64,000 nucleotides of DNA. Origin: Allacma fusca (lineage: Eukaryota; Arthropoda; Collembola; Symphypleona; Sminthuridae). The DNA is taken from positions 50,044,386 through 50,108,385 of the forward strand of contig OX359248.1 of assembly GCA_947179485.1 (NCBI GenBank). The letters are read 5' to 3'. Positions 26,226-40,160 of this stretch are shown here, piece by piece; position 1 is the stretch's first letter, and the number at the start of each line of letters is the position of its first letter. The position numbers and the translations under genes are program-made. The notes beneath the pieces were generated by a model. It saw only the letters and a program-made list of their open reading frames with translations, made no database searches and was not told where the DNA came from.

Positions 26226-26272
26226 TTCTCTCTCTCTCTCTCTCTCCCTCTCTCTCTCACTCCCTCACTCTC
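26226..26272. repeat. CT-rich microsatellite
   Basis: Imperfect CT run with CCCTC and CACTCC interruptions. The adjacent 25600-26600 interval is more GC-rich than average. Confidence 0.9.
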
Positions 26273-26443
26273 GGAGTGTGAGTCAGGGAGTAGGTCCTGT
26301 GTGTGGGGCTCTATATCAAGCTTCCCCTGTAGGAACGTTTTCGAAACTGATCAGGAGCTCCTCAGTTGCGGAGCTCGGATCTCTGAGGCTATGTAATGTT
26401 AATGCTCTATTGCAAATCCATGTGCGGTCGCATGCGCTTTTAC

Positions 26444-26578
26444 CTCCTCAGACTCTTTTTTCAACCTGAGTCCCTCTCGACGTTCCAGTTCGGAAATTAT
26501 GAGAACGTGAGGGAGAAGGGAAACAATGCGGGAGCTGCCACAAGGGCTGTCTCTTCCCATTCGCTTTAAGAGGTCCAT
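26444..26578 (-). CDS. Candidate first coding exon, 45 codons, unknown
   Basis: ATG in a good context (GTCCATGG) at 26578 opens 45 codons (MDLLKRMGRDSPCGSS to LKKESEE) that end exactly at a donor GAG|GTAAAAG in phase 0. The stretch is richer in GC and in charged residues than its surroundings and ends in a helix-like charged segment (SELERREGLRLKKESEE). No compatible acceptor and next exon could be fixed at lower coordinates. The family is unknown, and chance is a serious alternative. Confidence 0.28.
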
Positions 26579-27379
26579 GGACAAAATTACATTTGAAGGG
26601 AGTCTTAAATACCGTGAGCACTATAACTTCTAGTGTATGAGTTTTGGCAAAGCTCCTTGACAAATTACAAAGAGGGGAAATCGGGCAGGAGCTATTTTTT
26701 CTTCTCGCCAAAAAAGGGTCATTGTTCCTCTGTTAAGTTCAGTGTTGCTTTCTCCTCTGATGTTTTAAAAGAATGGGACTCTCTCAGGCTTGAGGAACCC
26801 AATGGGTCAAATGACTTTCAGTAATTGTGTGTGACATAGCCCGCACACGGGAAGATAAAGTGTCGGATTTTCTGGTATTTTTTTTGAAAACTGCGCCCGT
26901 AAGCGAGCATATTATATTTCTTTATTTTGGGGATATTTATTAATATTGAATACGAAACGGATCGAATTTTCCCTTAAAGGGTTCCACATTTAGTGTAATC
27001 TTACAAAACAAAAATTACATTCAAGTTTTTCCTTAAATTTCAGTAGATTCAATTCTTTCTCTCTCTCTGTGAAAAAATACCTTAAAATTGTATGTTCCAC
27101 ATAAGTGCAAACATTTGAACATATTTGAACACTTGCGCTTACCACAATGTGAATTTCTCAGGTTTCATTTCCGTTAAAGACAGGGATAGGAGTCAGGGTA
27201 TGAGTTTTAACATAAATGAGAAAATATCAATATTACCCTGGAATCTTACTTGGTTTCAAAGAATTCACTTGTAAGCACAAAGCCAAGAGCCAAACTACAG
27301 GGCACTGCATTAAAATTGACTAAACGCGCGTTAAAAGTAATGTATCGATAACGATAACGTCCGATCTGTCTCTTTTATG

Positions 27380-27400
27380 TACATACATACATACATACAT
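27380..27400. repeat. ACAT tetranucleotide microsatellite
   Basis: Five consecutive ACAT units. Confidence 0.9.
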
Positions 27401-27659
27401 AACGATCATTGTTTATGAGTAGGCAGTTTGACTTTTCAAACAAGTGTTGTTCCTTGGCTAGACTAAATACGTAGACTGAATGCCCTGAACATTTCCCCCA
27501 AAATAGTGTCATTTTTTAGGGCACCACTGCGCCTGCATGTCCTTGTCATGTGCGTATGTCCTTACGGTCGGGAACTCATTTACTCCGAAATAACCTAACC
27601 AATTTCCATCAAACATTATCTGTACAAACAATGAATAACAAATGAATACCGTCGGTCAA

Positions 27660-28310
27660 GTCATTTTTGAGTTACCCGGGTTTTTAATATTCAGAAGAAT
27701 TTTTGTTTTGGAAATTGTATGGCTTTCCTTGACACCACTTTATAATAATTGTTTTGCTTGAATGAACTAACCTTCAAATTTTTCCTCGTCATGTGTGTAC
27801 TTTCATACAATTTATTTGCTTTTGAAGTACGACAGGTGTTATGATAAGATTCATGTCTTGGGCGAGTTAATACGCCAGTCGTTAGCATGTTGATACCCTG
27901 ATCCTGCTGTCCGTAAATAGCTTTAGGATTTCTTCATTATAAATATTAAACAGTGTGAGCAACATCACTTTCAATGAAATGCACATCTCCACTAAGAATG
28001 ATCCTGAACTTGATGCAGCCATCTCATCTTCGGTTTAATCGATACCTGTATCCACCAACAGTTCCGTTAGGTACTTCACATCGGAACTCTGTTTACACCA
28101 GTTGTGTAAGCTTCTCTCAAATTTGAAGGTCTGATGGAATCGAAAGCCTGGGATAAATCAACGAACAGTGCAAATAGTTACCTTTGCACATGTCGTAAGT
28201 TAGCAGAGGTTTTCGTGACAAAATTTTATGCACCTTCACGTTTTTGTTTCCATGAGAGACATCCTTGGACAAAATTTTCCTCATAAGTGTTCTAATATTT
28301 GAGCCCATTT
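27660..28310 (-). mobile_element. Decayed non-LTR retrotransposon reverse transcriptase fragment
   Basis: On the - strand, about 28177-28105 translates to LFALFVDLSQAFDSIRP followed by SNLREAY, a clear reverse transcriptase palm motif with the catalytic Asp. After frameshifts, TLFNIYNEEILKLFTDS (near 27955-27905) resembles the block leading to the second catalytic box, although no intact YADD or FADD remains. NKLYESTHMTRKNLKV (about 27840-27790) resembles the thumb-side segment (LYEYTKRW...LKVN) of RTE-like elements. Several stops and shifts show it is dead. It is different in sequence from the fragment at 1150-1560. Confidence 0.6.
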
Positions 28311-31300
28311 TATAGAACGTTCATACAATCAGTGTTGAATGTAATTAACGTTGAGGATATATGCGTTTGCAATATTAGAGAAAAATTTTTTATTAAGGGT
28401 TTCTTAGAACCCGATCTTCCTGTATAATGGAACAAGACCTTATTACCATATTTTCATCCTTACTGTAATTATTATACCTTCAGTTCCTTCACTTTCCTAT
28501 AAATTTGACACCTTAGGTAATTACACTACAGGAAAATCAACGGGAATTTATTCTTTCTCTTATGAGTTTCGAAACAGTGTTTGAGACGCAGAAGCGTGGC
28601 TTCCAGGAAGAATTTAACACGACTCCTGAAGCTAACTCAATCCCGGTAATTATTTGAGCAACAATGGATTTCCCTGAAATGATTTTGACAGAGCTCTATT
28701 TATACTGGAGCTATATATTTTAGTCTTAACATCAAACCTAAACTTTGTTTATATGTAGCTGATGCACAAACCCTCCGGTCCTCCCGACTCCCTTTGTATG
28801 GGGAACAACGGGACGGGGATTATTATGGGAAATGTTCTGTAATTGGGACTCTTACGAAGGCTTCTCCTCACAAGGGAGTCGTTGATTAAAGTCGCTGTTG
28901 ATCTCTTCCTGGTTATTGGGCAGAGAGAGGCCCACGTCTTGTAAGTATGCTCCAGGGGAAATCATAAATGTGCATGTTAATTAAATGGGGCTCTAAATGA
29001 AAATATATTATAGGACGTTATTCCGAAATTACCATTTTTTAATTTCTTACACAATTTATCTCAAAGTTTTTCTGCCTCTATTTAATATAAACTTTTCCTT
29101 TCAAATATTATTCCTCAGTTTTTTGACAACCCCAAATTCTAACAAACTACATTGCAAAGTCCATCATTAATTTCCTCTCACAAAGGACAATAAAACTTTT
29201 TCAAGTTAAATATAAATAAAAACTCAAATGTGGTAATACATTAAATTCTTTTGTATAAATTTTCTTCCCCCTCAATACAAAATATTTCCACTGACCTAAT
29301 TACTGCTGAATATTTTGTATGACATTTTTGTGGCTGAAGAAACTAACCCAAAACAGTTGAAATAGTTCTGTTATTTTTCCGTTCAAATTGGAATTCGTTA
29401 AAATCTGGGGAACTGCAGAAAACTGACATTATTTCCTTTGGAATTTCAAGACTTCTGTTGGAATTTTCCCTATGGATGGGAAATTAAGAAATTTACTCCA
29501 GAAAACTTGCCCATAACTTCTATTGTATTAGTTTCAAGCAGTGTACTTTCCCTATACAGGAACTCATCCCTTCATGCAAATATTGCGGTTCAATTTTCCC
29601 CAAAAATATTTTGTGTCTCGAGTGCAAATTTGGAAGCACAAATTTATTTTCCCCCTTAAAAAGTTGCACCATTAGAAGCATCAAATATGTAAATTTTCAG
29701 GGGTCTTAATGGAAGCAGTCCACTGTAAACATATTGGATTCTCACAAAATAGGGGGAAACAAAAGTCCAGAGGGAAAGGCCCCACTGACAAAGTCCATAT
29801 CATAATTAGGAACCCACACCCGAAAACTTTTCACTTACGGGCTAAATAAATCTGAGACGATGGAAAACTTTGGATATTTTACGACTTGAAAGTTAGTTAG
29901 CCAAATGAAGGTCATTATTTCTCCATAAATGCAAAGGCTCAAAGTTTATTGTGGTACTTATGTAAAAATAATGTTTTCTCAAAGTCTCTCCCTCCCTGTG
30001 TTTTGCCCCGTGCCAATATATAGTAACAGAGTCAATTAATACATTAGGTCCTAAACTGGTTCCCAACTTCTTCCCCGATTTGTAATAATTACTTCCCTTC
30101 CTCTAATTACTTTGGATTTATAGACTCACGGATATCAAAATTGTCTGTGTATAAGTAGTATAAAGTCCATCGGAAGACAAACATGAGGTTTCTTTTGGAT
30201 TCCCTTCAAATTAATTAAGTTACTCAGGAAAGCCACAAATACAAGTTGTTGAGACGGTGCCAAAGGAAATTATTTCCAGAAAATTTTCTACTTATTAATC
30301 TAATTAATTATTTTCATATCTATATAGATATATATGCACTCATTACGACGCAGCTCATCCATACTGGATTGTAAAAAACTTGTAGTTCACACTCTACAGA
30401 GTGGATTCGCACTACAGCAGCGCCCATGAAAATAATATAAAATTTTGTTTTGCAATGATATAATTACATACATAGTCTTGCAAAGACCAAGGAAAGCTAG
30501 AATTGCGCTTTACTAAAGAAATATTTTCTCTACGGACAAATACCAAAGCTTCCCTTATAAAAAAAAATATATATAAATTGTGTGTACGTGCAACTTTGAC
30601 AAATAATAATATGTTCAAGTATTTATTAATATTGTTGCGTAAAGAAAATTGTAAGAATTGAAGACACCATATCCGAGAAGCTAATTATACTGTACAGTCT
30701 TGCTAAACAGACCTCATCAGAGCAAACCAGGTTGATAAAATTTCTAAACATGTTTTAACCACTGTTAGGATTCCCTTGGCAAGCGATGCTTTATTGCAAG
30801 AGTGCGCTGTAAGTAATTAGTAAACACGATGAAAAGGATGTTTAGCGATTTGATCAGTTCAGACATAAGTCTGTCCTTTTTTCCAGGCGTGATTAAAAAA
30901 ATAATCCAAATAGCATTCCGCAGGATCTCCTGGGAAATTCAACGGGGTCAAACCGGTCATTAATAATTAAGACCCCTTTTTAATTAATAAGTTCTTTCAG
31001 AGCAATTACATCCGTAGGATGAAATAACCTCCAATTGGTTTGTGGAACTCTATGCACTGCGGAGAAGGAACTTATAAGGAACCCATTTAATATTTTTGAT
31101 GGTGATATTCATCCCCAATGTATGTATATAAAATGTGCTATTAAGGGACTTCGTACTACAGAATTTTCACACTTGGACATGCTCATATAAATTCAGCATT
31201 TATGTTGTATTTGTAGATAGTAGGATGTCCTTTTTATACTTGTAAGGTGGCCTTTGCCATTATAGCAGCCCTTGCAAAAGAAGTTTGAATTTTATCAAGA

Positions 31301-34300
31301 CATGCTCTTATTGACATAAAAATTAGCATTGTGTTCAAAGGGAATTGTCCAAGTATTGTCAGCCTCTGGAGAGTACGTACTTTAGAAGGGTACGTTCTAT
31401 CTAGAGTTTGATTCTGTATTGCCCCTTTAGTTGTAGACCTTGAACTCACGGGAAAGTAGATATCCTCCTTGTCAGCCCAGGAGCTTGTTTACTATTGTAC
31501 TTTCCATTGGTACACTTCACTTTGAGCATATGTGAAAGTATAGTAAAGGGGACGGGCTGGAGAAAGAAATTCTGTTTCCTTCTCAACTTTTTTTCCCATC
31601 AAAATTTACACGTGTCCATACATTTGGTCGTTTCCAGGCAACGGGTCGTTTCCATTTAAAAGAACGTTTTCCAGCTACAACTTGATGATGACAACTTTTA
31701 CAAGCAGAGCTCTTCAAAAGAGCATGATGTTCACAGTATCTATAGGCAAGGACCCTCTCATAAGAGAATTTTCCATGAAATCGGGCACATTTTTTTGCCA
31801 CACTCCTACAGTATTTGCCCCAATGATATTTTTTTTATCCCTATAAAGGCAAACGGAATGGACTCACGATAAGACATCAGTTTTGAAAGACATTGTATCT
31901 ACTCAGAAATTGCGCAAAAATTGCTCAAATTTTTCCCACATTCTTAGTCCCCACAAAGTTATTCTTCCTTGTAGAGAGCCATGCATATACAGTGCATATA
32001 GCCTCTTTGTAAGCCCCTTATTCTCCATGGGGGGGAGGGAAACCATGTAGAACCTCCGTAATTTAACTCAATACAACCTCTCTTGTAGCACCTTCTCACC
32101 AAGTATGTACATACGTTATGAAATTTCTCCAGAAGTTTAAAATTACATGTCTAAAATCAAGTGTTCAATAAAAGGTGCCATAAATTTAAAAAATGTGTCG
32201 TGGAATGTCATTTTTTTGAAGTATTTTATTTTTACCATCCGGTCCTCGTCTTAAAAAAAAAATTATTGCATGCGCCTCCTTTGCAAGCTTTTGAGAAAAA
32301 AGAGAAGCTTATACAAAAAAATCCGAGAACTTATATTTTTATTGTTAATAATGAGAATGTCTCATGTCCTCCTGATTTTCGAATTTCTATAAAAATATAA
32401 GTTTCTACTCATGTGAGCATGGACATTGAAATTTTCGGGAAATTTAAGCCCCAAAAGTTTGAATTAAATTTATCACAGGGATTTTCAAAGACACCTAAAT
32501 ATTTGTATTGACTAGGACTAGGACACTCAAGTGCACTAAAAAAAATAATTACTTTGTGTACCACGAAAAAAAAACTACGTACACACTTGTAATTCAAACT
32601 CCTTTATTTGAACTGTTTTGAGGAGCTTTTGAGCTCACTTGAACTTTAAACTCGTTTATTCAAATGAAGTCAGGATGCATGAGCACACTTGAACATGAAA
32701 TTCGAAACCTCGTTTGAACTAAAACATCAGTGCTTCAGGTAGGACGGAATCCTTGCAGCATTTTATTTCAGTATCGAGCAAAACTAATGGAAAATATTTA
32801 AGCTAGAGAGTGATATCGAGCTGTAATAGTCTTATACGTTAAAATTCCATATACTTTGGGAACTGTCTACAGCGGAGTCAGCGAAGCCCGGCAGGTTAGT
32901 GGTGCAGGCTGTTTTTCGGGAAGCAGAAGAGTCAGTCTTCGATTTCTCTCTATCCCTCACACCATGTGGTTGGATGAGTCTGGGAGATATTTTATACTCT
33001 CAGAGTGTTTGTCGGTGTTAAGTATCTACATAAGAGGTAACTCCTTAGGCTCACTCTACAAGCTATGCCCAAAAGCAGAAAGCAGATTATTGGTATTAGC
33101 AACAATTACAAAAACACTGATGAATATAGTTTTAACGGATAGTTGCTTACTTAGCAGTGAAGGTGATTGGACGGAACATTTTTTTCTCATAATTGTCAAT
33201 ATATAGGATTGTTAATAGGGATGGACATTTGAGGGACAAAATAATAAATTTATCTCTTTTTAACTCTTAATGACCAACATTCCATATAGCTCTACTTAAA
33301 AAATAGGCCATTAAAAATTAAGTAATTATTATTGACTGGTATAAGGAGAGTTGTGTGAATGTTAAATTTCCGAATTTTATAAACCAAAAACGAAAATAAG
33401 ACACATTTCGGCAAACTTTTAAAGTGAATAATTCAACCAGCCTTGAACTTATAAAAGATTGATTTTTGAAAATAATGACTGTATCCACACGTGTAGGAAC
33501 TAATTGTCGGGTCTATTGATGTCAGTTTAGTACTGATTTAGCGTCGTAGAAATACAAACCAGCTCTGCCATAGTTTTTGTGTTGTGAGCTGGTGTATGGA
33601 TTACTTACGGATAGGAAATATGCATAGATATATACAAATACTGTGTACATTCAAGTGCTCCCGATCATTTCCGTACCTACCCATTTTTCAAGAGAAGGAA
33701 TTGACCTCTGTAAGTGAAGCTCACGGAAGTTACGGGAGTCACTCGAACGATTGTACTTACTATGTAACTCCTGGAAGCATACAGCACTGTTTAGGGATTA
33801 CTAGATTAAATTTTGAGCTCATAAAATTCCCTACTACCCATCGGTAAATATTTATTTTTTATAAATTTGTAGATATTTCTAAAATGAAAAGTTGGAAACG
33901 ATGTTTTCCCAGGAAATCCGGAGTTTTTCAGGACATCCCCACTGGACTGTGTTTATCCAACTTTCTTATTTGTTGACCTAAGTTAATTCTTATTCTTTTG
34001 AAATATCGGCAAGTAATTTGTTGTCAACAAGGAATTTAAAAATTTTCAAGAATGTCCTAAAGTAAAATTAACCTACATTTTAGGGATAAGCTAATGTTTT
34101 GATGCCAAATGTATTTAGTTGCAACTATTTATATAAATCTTGTTCCCTCACTTAATCTTTTATCTACAAAAGTCATTTAGTAATAAGACTTTCAGGAACG
34201 GAATAAACATCGTATCCTTCCCAGAAATTTTTATGAGAGTCTCTAAATATGTACCTTTGTGCATGCCTTTGAAATTTATTATCTAATTTGGGATATTAAA

Positions 34301-35164
34301 ATGTTGCCAGTAAGAGATTTAACTTACGATGTCAGATTTTTAAATAGTAACGACATATTTGTCCCAAATGGGATACTAATCAATGTTAAAAAATACTTTT
34401 AATTAAAATTTAAATGTGTCCTCATTTTTGTATCTTTTGATATGTAAAGTAATTACATTATTGCCAATTGCAGCTGAAACTAAAAAACACAATTTTTTGT
34501 AAATTAAAAGGATTTAATTAAAAAATGTAATTAAAAACTGTCTCAATACCATCGCTCTAAAATGATCACTTATTAATTTGGTCAGTTTTTACAAATAATT
34601 TTTTTATAAACGTGACAATAATATACCTTTTGAAAAAAATGTCCCCCCATATTTATTTTGTACCATGTCGTTCCAGCACGAATACAGCAATAACATCCAT
34701 GGGCGTTATAATGAGGTTCGACTGGGCTCAAACACTCTTATTAAATATAGCTCAAAGGAGTTTCTAAATTTAGAATTTTTATTACTCTTCTAAATCGGCT
34801 GGATTTGGATTAAAGTAAGTAAAAAAAAGGGAGGAAGGGAAAAAAGGAAAAAAAAAAGTGGAGCTCAATTTGATTCCCATGACGATCTTGTGAACTTGTA
34901 TACCTGACAATGAGCTCTTACGCTATACATTTACACACAGTGCCCTCTCACTAGAAGAACATCCCTAAAACCAGAAATTGAGGCTCAAAATCCTGTCCAA
35001 ATTTTGTAGTAAAACGTTAACAACCTAAGTAATAAATTCTTTTTAAATTAGTAAAGTGAAAGTACTAAAGCAATAACTTTACCCTTGTAAAATATTTTTT
35101 TCCAGGAGGTTCCATCCCACCTCGCCACCCCTGTACACGGAAGATCCTGAAAGCCCACATGTGT
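28311..35164. other. Intergenic or intronic: no supported gene
   Basis: Two TTATAACGA-family copies (31987-32025 inverse, 34700-34730). A frame at 32856-33206 includes a donor-like CCGGCAG|GTTAGT near 32890 but no convincing acceptor. 34380-34680 is extremely AT-rich. Confidence 0.4.
34700..34730 (+). repeat. TTATAACGA-family element
   Basis: GGGCGTTATAATGAGGTTCG then ACTGGGCTCA. A near twin (TTGTTATAACGTTCAACTGG) lies at 42248-42272. Confidence 0.6.
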
Positions 35165-35382
35165 TCATGAAGATTCATAAGGTGTTTGTTGGATCGGAGT
35201 CCTCCCTCCGTGACAGGGGCCTTGTGAGGTAGAAAACAATAAAGTATTGTCAACCTGTCTATCCTGGAGACGGAGGAGATTGTGGAGCCAAGAATTCCCC
35301 TCATCTTTATATCCCGGAGCCAAAGCCGTAAAATGAAAAGAGTGGATTTCTTTGACTTGTCTTCCTCCTTCCTCAATATACA
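35165..35382 (-). CDS. Candidate terminal exon with a PTP-like strand (or pseudogene)
   Basis: A good acceptor (TTATCATCTCTCAG) precedes a 72-codon frame: VYIEEGGRQVKEIHSFHFTA, then LAPGYKDEGNSWLHNLLRLQ, then a stop. The piece VKEIHSFHFTA resembles the conserved strand just before the WPD loop of protein tyrosine phosphatases (V-x-x-F-H-F-T-A-W-P-D). Here WPD is replaced by LAP, so the catalytic Asp is missing. The expected HCSAGxGRTG loop is also absent: GPCHGG appears at the right distance in this frame, and APVTEGGLRS in another. It could be a catalytically dead domain, a frameshifted pseudogene or a chance match. Confidence 0.27.
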
Positions 35383-38300
35383 CTGAGAGATGATAAGCAC
35401 TCACGAGAGAGTCCTACTTCCTATATCCTATTTTCCTCCGCACGCTCCCAACTCTCTCCCAAAAGACGTTTCCCTCTTTCAATAGTTACGGAAAACACAT
35501 AAATTCTGAGGGCATATGTACCGCTCCTGCTTTCCTATGGGACGGGGCATAAATGGGAAAGCAGATGGAAACGATCCACGTATCTACAAAGAGCTCAATA
35601 TCCGCATTTCAGATTTACAATTCCACTTAACTTTTAGGCCGGGAGAGAAAGAGAGAAAAAAATCACTCGGATGCAAAACATGTTTTTTTTCTGGGGCAAA
35701 ATGAACATTTGAATTTAAAAAAAAAATTGTATCCTATTGTATGCTTTCCCCATTGAAATTTCGGAGTTTCTCTGTATAACTAGCCCTGGACAAAGCGGAT
35801 CTGACAGTGTATAAAGCTCAGAATTAGGGAAAGAGGGATTCCCTTTAACTATTTTACAATTCAAATAATAAATAGGTATGAGAAAGTCTAATGTCAGGGG
35901 AACTCTCTCTCTCTCTCTTTTTCTCCAATGAAATCCTGGAATTGTTTCAATCAAATGAAAAGTTTCACTTGCCCTGTTTTTGTCTTCGACAATAAACCCA
36001 TTCACTCTGCAGTTTGTCCCTGGCCTATGGTTACAGTACAAGTTGTTGTCTATACAGTCCATTCTTAAAATTACTGACTCTTGTGGAAAATAGTTTCAAC
36101 TCGCAGGTCTTGGGAAAATTATTTTGTGACGAGAGGAATACAACTGTTGTTAAAATCCCGGCCGGGATTTGTAGCACTGTAACTTAAAAAAAAAACTCTG
36201 GAATGTAAAAAGAGAATTCAGCTTTGAGGAGTAAGTGCCCTGGAACAAGGTCGGTTTGAGTTAAGTCAATGTTTTTGAGAATCATGAGAAAGGGCTTGGG
36301 AGGGAGAACCTTTTTGCCGAACCGCATCGTAAAAAATTATATGGAGTCACATATTTGACTAGATCAAATTTACTTGCGAATTTTATCCTCAGAATAGTAA
36401 TGAAATTTCCCTTTGACTGAGAATATCTGGTAAACTAAAATACTCGGTAATAAATCAAATCATGTGCTCACTAAACTTGTCATTTTGGGTAATGTTCCTC
36501 TTTGGGGGGGAAAACTCTTTGGAAATTGTCAATTGCGGCGGGAGACTTTCAAAACATAAATCTCACATCTCACTCAATTTTTTTGTATGGAAAGTTCATT
36601 TTCAATTTCTAAGCCTTGAGACATGTAACAGGAGGGGATCCGGATTCGTAAAGTGTACTCTTTTTAGTAGAGATGCGTTTTAGGGGGAATTCCCTTTAAA
36701 TTTTGAAATTAATGAGGGAGGGAAATTTTCATGGAAAATTTGCGACATTAATTTTGTACGTGCTCACAATTAATTATATTCACTATGGACATATTTTATA
36801 CAGTCCGGGATGAACATTTCTCTTTACATGGTGCCTTTATCGTGACCACCTTAAAAAAAAGGAAAACAGATAGGTCAAAAGGCGTCAAAATACCTTCCTT
36901 TACATTTTATAATTATAATAATTATTTTTTTACCCCCCCCCCCAATATATTTTACCCAAATATATTTTACCCCAATTCAGAATGTTTTACATGAAATTTA
37001 ATATCTTACCCCAAATTTAAATTTTGTTTGCCCAATTGTGCCCTAATGAAATTTTGACCCAAATTTTAAATACACAACACAAATTCTTTTGAATTAGCAC
37101 CCCTGAAAGGAATACATATAGTATAGAGAGGTAAAGGTAACGTGACACCCAGTACATATGTATACAAATGTGTGGAAGACATTTGATGGAAAAGATACTC
37201 TGAAAAATCCCATAAAAACTAGTGTTGACGTGGTTGTTGATATCCGTCAAGCACGCAGTAATTAACTGATGTGAAAAACTATAACCGGAAGAACCAGTCC
37301 TGTATCTTGTGTGAATCTTTTAAAGCTAAACAACGTCTGGAATGTTTGGATCTCAAACGTTGTAAATACAGGAGGATAGTGGAGTCATTGACTGTATTTA
37401 CACATGTCTTGTAAACAAGTACGGAAAGTCGAATGATTTAAGGAATGAGACAGTGCAGAGCATTTAGACCCGGAGACCCAATCCAGTCAATCCAGACGCA
37501 ATGAAAACTACTCCAAGTATTCCCCCCCCAAAAAAACTACAAGCCTTACCATCAATAATAATTAATCTGTCATTACTACTTTTTACCCTCATGTCAACTC
37601 CTTTTAAAATTAGCATAAACATCTATTTATTATCAAGGAATCCCCTTTACCCAAACAAGGATTTTCAGGAGTCACAACAAGTTTTCAGAAATCTGTTAAC
37701 TCAAACCCTCTCAAATATGCATTTGTTAATAAAACGGATAACCAGACGCTCTTCAAATTTTTTCAGCCATTCCTATTGATGTAAAAACATATTCTACAAA
37801 AAAAAAACCCTATTGCAAATCAGGTTAAATTTTTGAAAAGTTTTATTTTCGAATCAGTCCCCACATTGCGAAATTACATACAATTTTATGGGAGACGCTA
37901 CAAAAATATTTCCCCCCATATTTGATGACAACCAATGAAGTATCTGTACAAATTTTGAAAACATAATCAGATTTTAAATGATAACGTTTCCCGCCTTTCC
38001 TACACATCTTACGAACCACAGTAAAAAGCAAATTTGAAAAAATAATTATTTGTTTTAGTTCTTAAAAAAATGGTATCAAAATTTTGGGCTGGAAAATATT
38101 TGTGGAACATTGCCCCAATTGCAACAGTTACAGGGGATGGGATAACATGTTTTGCGACACATGCAAAAAAACTTTGACATCTTAAACAAACCCCACAACA
38201 GCATTTTCAAAAATGAATTGACTTGTACAATTTAAATTTTTTTTCCGAAATCTTATCGATTGTCATAAGAATTGTTTAACACATACTTTGACGTAAAAGC

Positions 38301-40123
38301 CAGCCCCTAAAATTTATCTAATTTCCCATCCCAGTTTTTACAGCCCATTGTATCTCTGGCAATATAAACTGCCGCAAAAGAAATAAAACATTTATGGATC
38401 TCCCCTCCCACCGTAGCGTTGGAAACCAACAGTAGGAATTATTACACCGGCAATAAAATCCATAGGAGAATTTGATAAGAGATCATTATTTAAGAGACGC
38501 ACGCATGTATGTAGCAAACCCCCGTAATCACAATAATCATATGGAATTTGAACGAAAGTTGTTCCACATTTGACGGACCAACACATCCCCCAGGGTGTTT
38601 TCAATCCCATGCGTTCTTCTACTGTGAGGAAATAATTTCATTTTGTTACAAGTACAAGGGTAAATGATGAAATATTTTTCATGAAATTTCTTCACTCTTT
38701 TAATAAAGGATCCTCATATGATGTGAATTTACTGTATAATTAAATTCACTGGATACTTGTCTTGTAAGCTCCTTATATAATTACATGGTTACATATATGT
38801 ATGTATTTGCAAGTAATGAAAACAAGATTTCAACCTGCTCTGAAGATGAGATCACTGAACCCTTCCTTCATATTGGGAAACATAATTTGTCAACTTTCCT
38901 TTTCCCATATTTCCAACAGTCATATTTTAGTTACATCTCACACATCATCCAATTCCAGTGAATTTAATGAAAAATCTCACGGTGCCCCAATTCCTTAAAA
39001 ACTGTTTCCAAAATTTGTGAGTCCGTTAGAGGAAACAATTTTTTTTAAAATTCTAACAAAATCTTCTGAAAAATCATGGATCATCCAATAAAGATAAAAT
39101 CCATAGTTCCTTGCACGAGCCGAAATATTTTTTTGGGTCCTAAAAAACATAAATCTAAAACCGTGGGGATTTTTTCTAAACACAAGGAACCTTTGACAGG
39201 CCCAAGGAAATTTTTTTAATTAATTTGATATCAAAAGCACGAAAAAGTCAATCCTGCTTTAAAATTCGGCCGAGTATATAAAAAGCTCCGGAGTTTATGT
39301 ACTTTATGCATCAGTACAGTCCGCAACCTTTGTAACAGGATCCTTGAATGATGAAAAGATTTGTCAAAACATATTTCTATCCTACGTTTCTAAATGCACA
39401 TAAATTTTCTAATAGTTTAAATTTAATTTAATAATTTTGTATTACTTATTTTTTGCCTTTAAAAAACATTTTCCGAGGGGGTCCGTAATAACAAATTTAC
39501 AAGTAGATATATAGACTCAGTATATAATCAAGTTTGAAGGAGTTAATTTAGAAGCATGTGGAAGTCCCAGAGGGACATAAACAAGAAAATTAATCTCATG
39601 GCTTGAGCTCCAAGACAAACTCAAGTGTCAGTTCCAGACGTGAATAGAAATATAGTCCAATCTTTCTATAGCAGCACCTCAACTTCACGTACACATGTAC
39701 ATAATTACATATATGCACATATCGTCTTATGGACATGGGAAAAAATCGTACATACCTACTACAGACGGGAATTTTTAAACGGAGTATTGATTTTTTAAAG
39801 ACCTTTAAAAGCGGATCTCTCATGTCGAGGGAGTCCAAGGCAAGTAAATTTTGGGCAGGAGAGAAAATGAAGTAGGGAAATAAGCGGGTAAATGTATCTA
39901 GATATAGAATCTCCACTCATTCCCATCCAAGGTCAGGCATCCGACTTTTGACAGGAACTTTCAAAATAATAAACTAATAATAACATCCTGACACTCTCTA
40001 TTACGCTATTTTCCGAGCGGGCCTTCATCAAGCCCCGAATTTGTTTGCTCGTCGTCCAATCATGCACCAAAAAGCGTTATTACTACTCACGTCCTCCAAG
40101 CATTCAGAAAAGACTTGTCCTTC

Positions 40124-40160
40124 TGCAGTCGAATCTCATTATAACGGACACAGCCCCGCC
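40124..40160 (-). repeat. TTATAACGA-family element (inverse orientation)
   Basis: CTGCAGTCGAATCTCATTAT followed by AACGGACACAG: the element read from its ACTG end into the TTATAACG core. Confidence 0.65.

Noticed and set aside
34700..34730. GGTTCGACTGGGCTCA read as a tRNA T-arm
   Set aside because: No acceptor stem, D-arm or anticodon arm fits; it is a copy of the TTATAACGA dispersed element.
35715..36062. 115-codon - strand frame (DCIDNNLYC, FHWRKRERERV)
   Set aside because: Part is a CT/GA microsatellite and its start overlaps a GGACTGTA dispersed motif; no domain or splice support.
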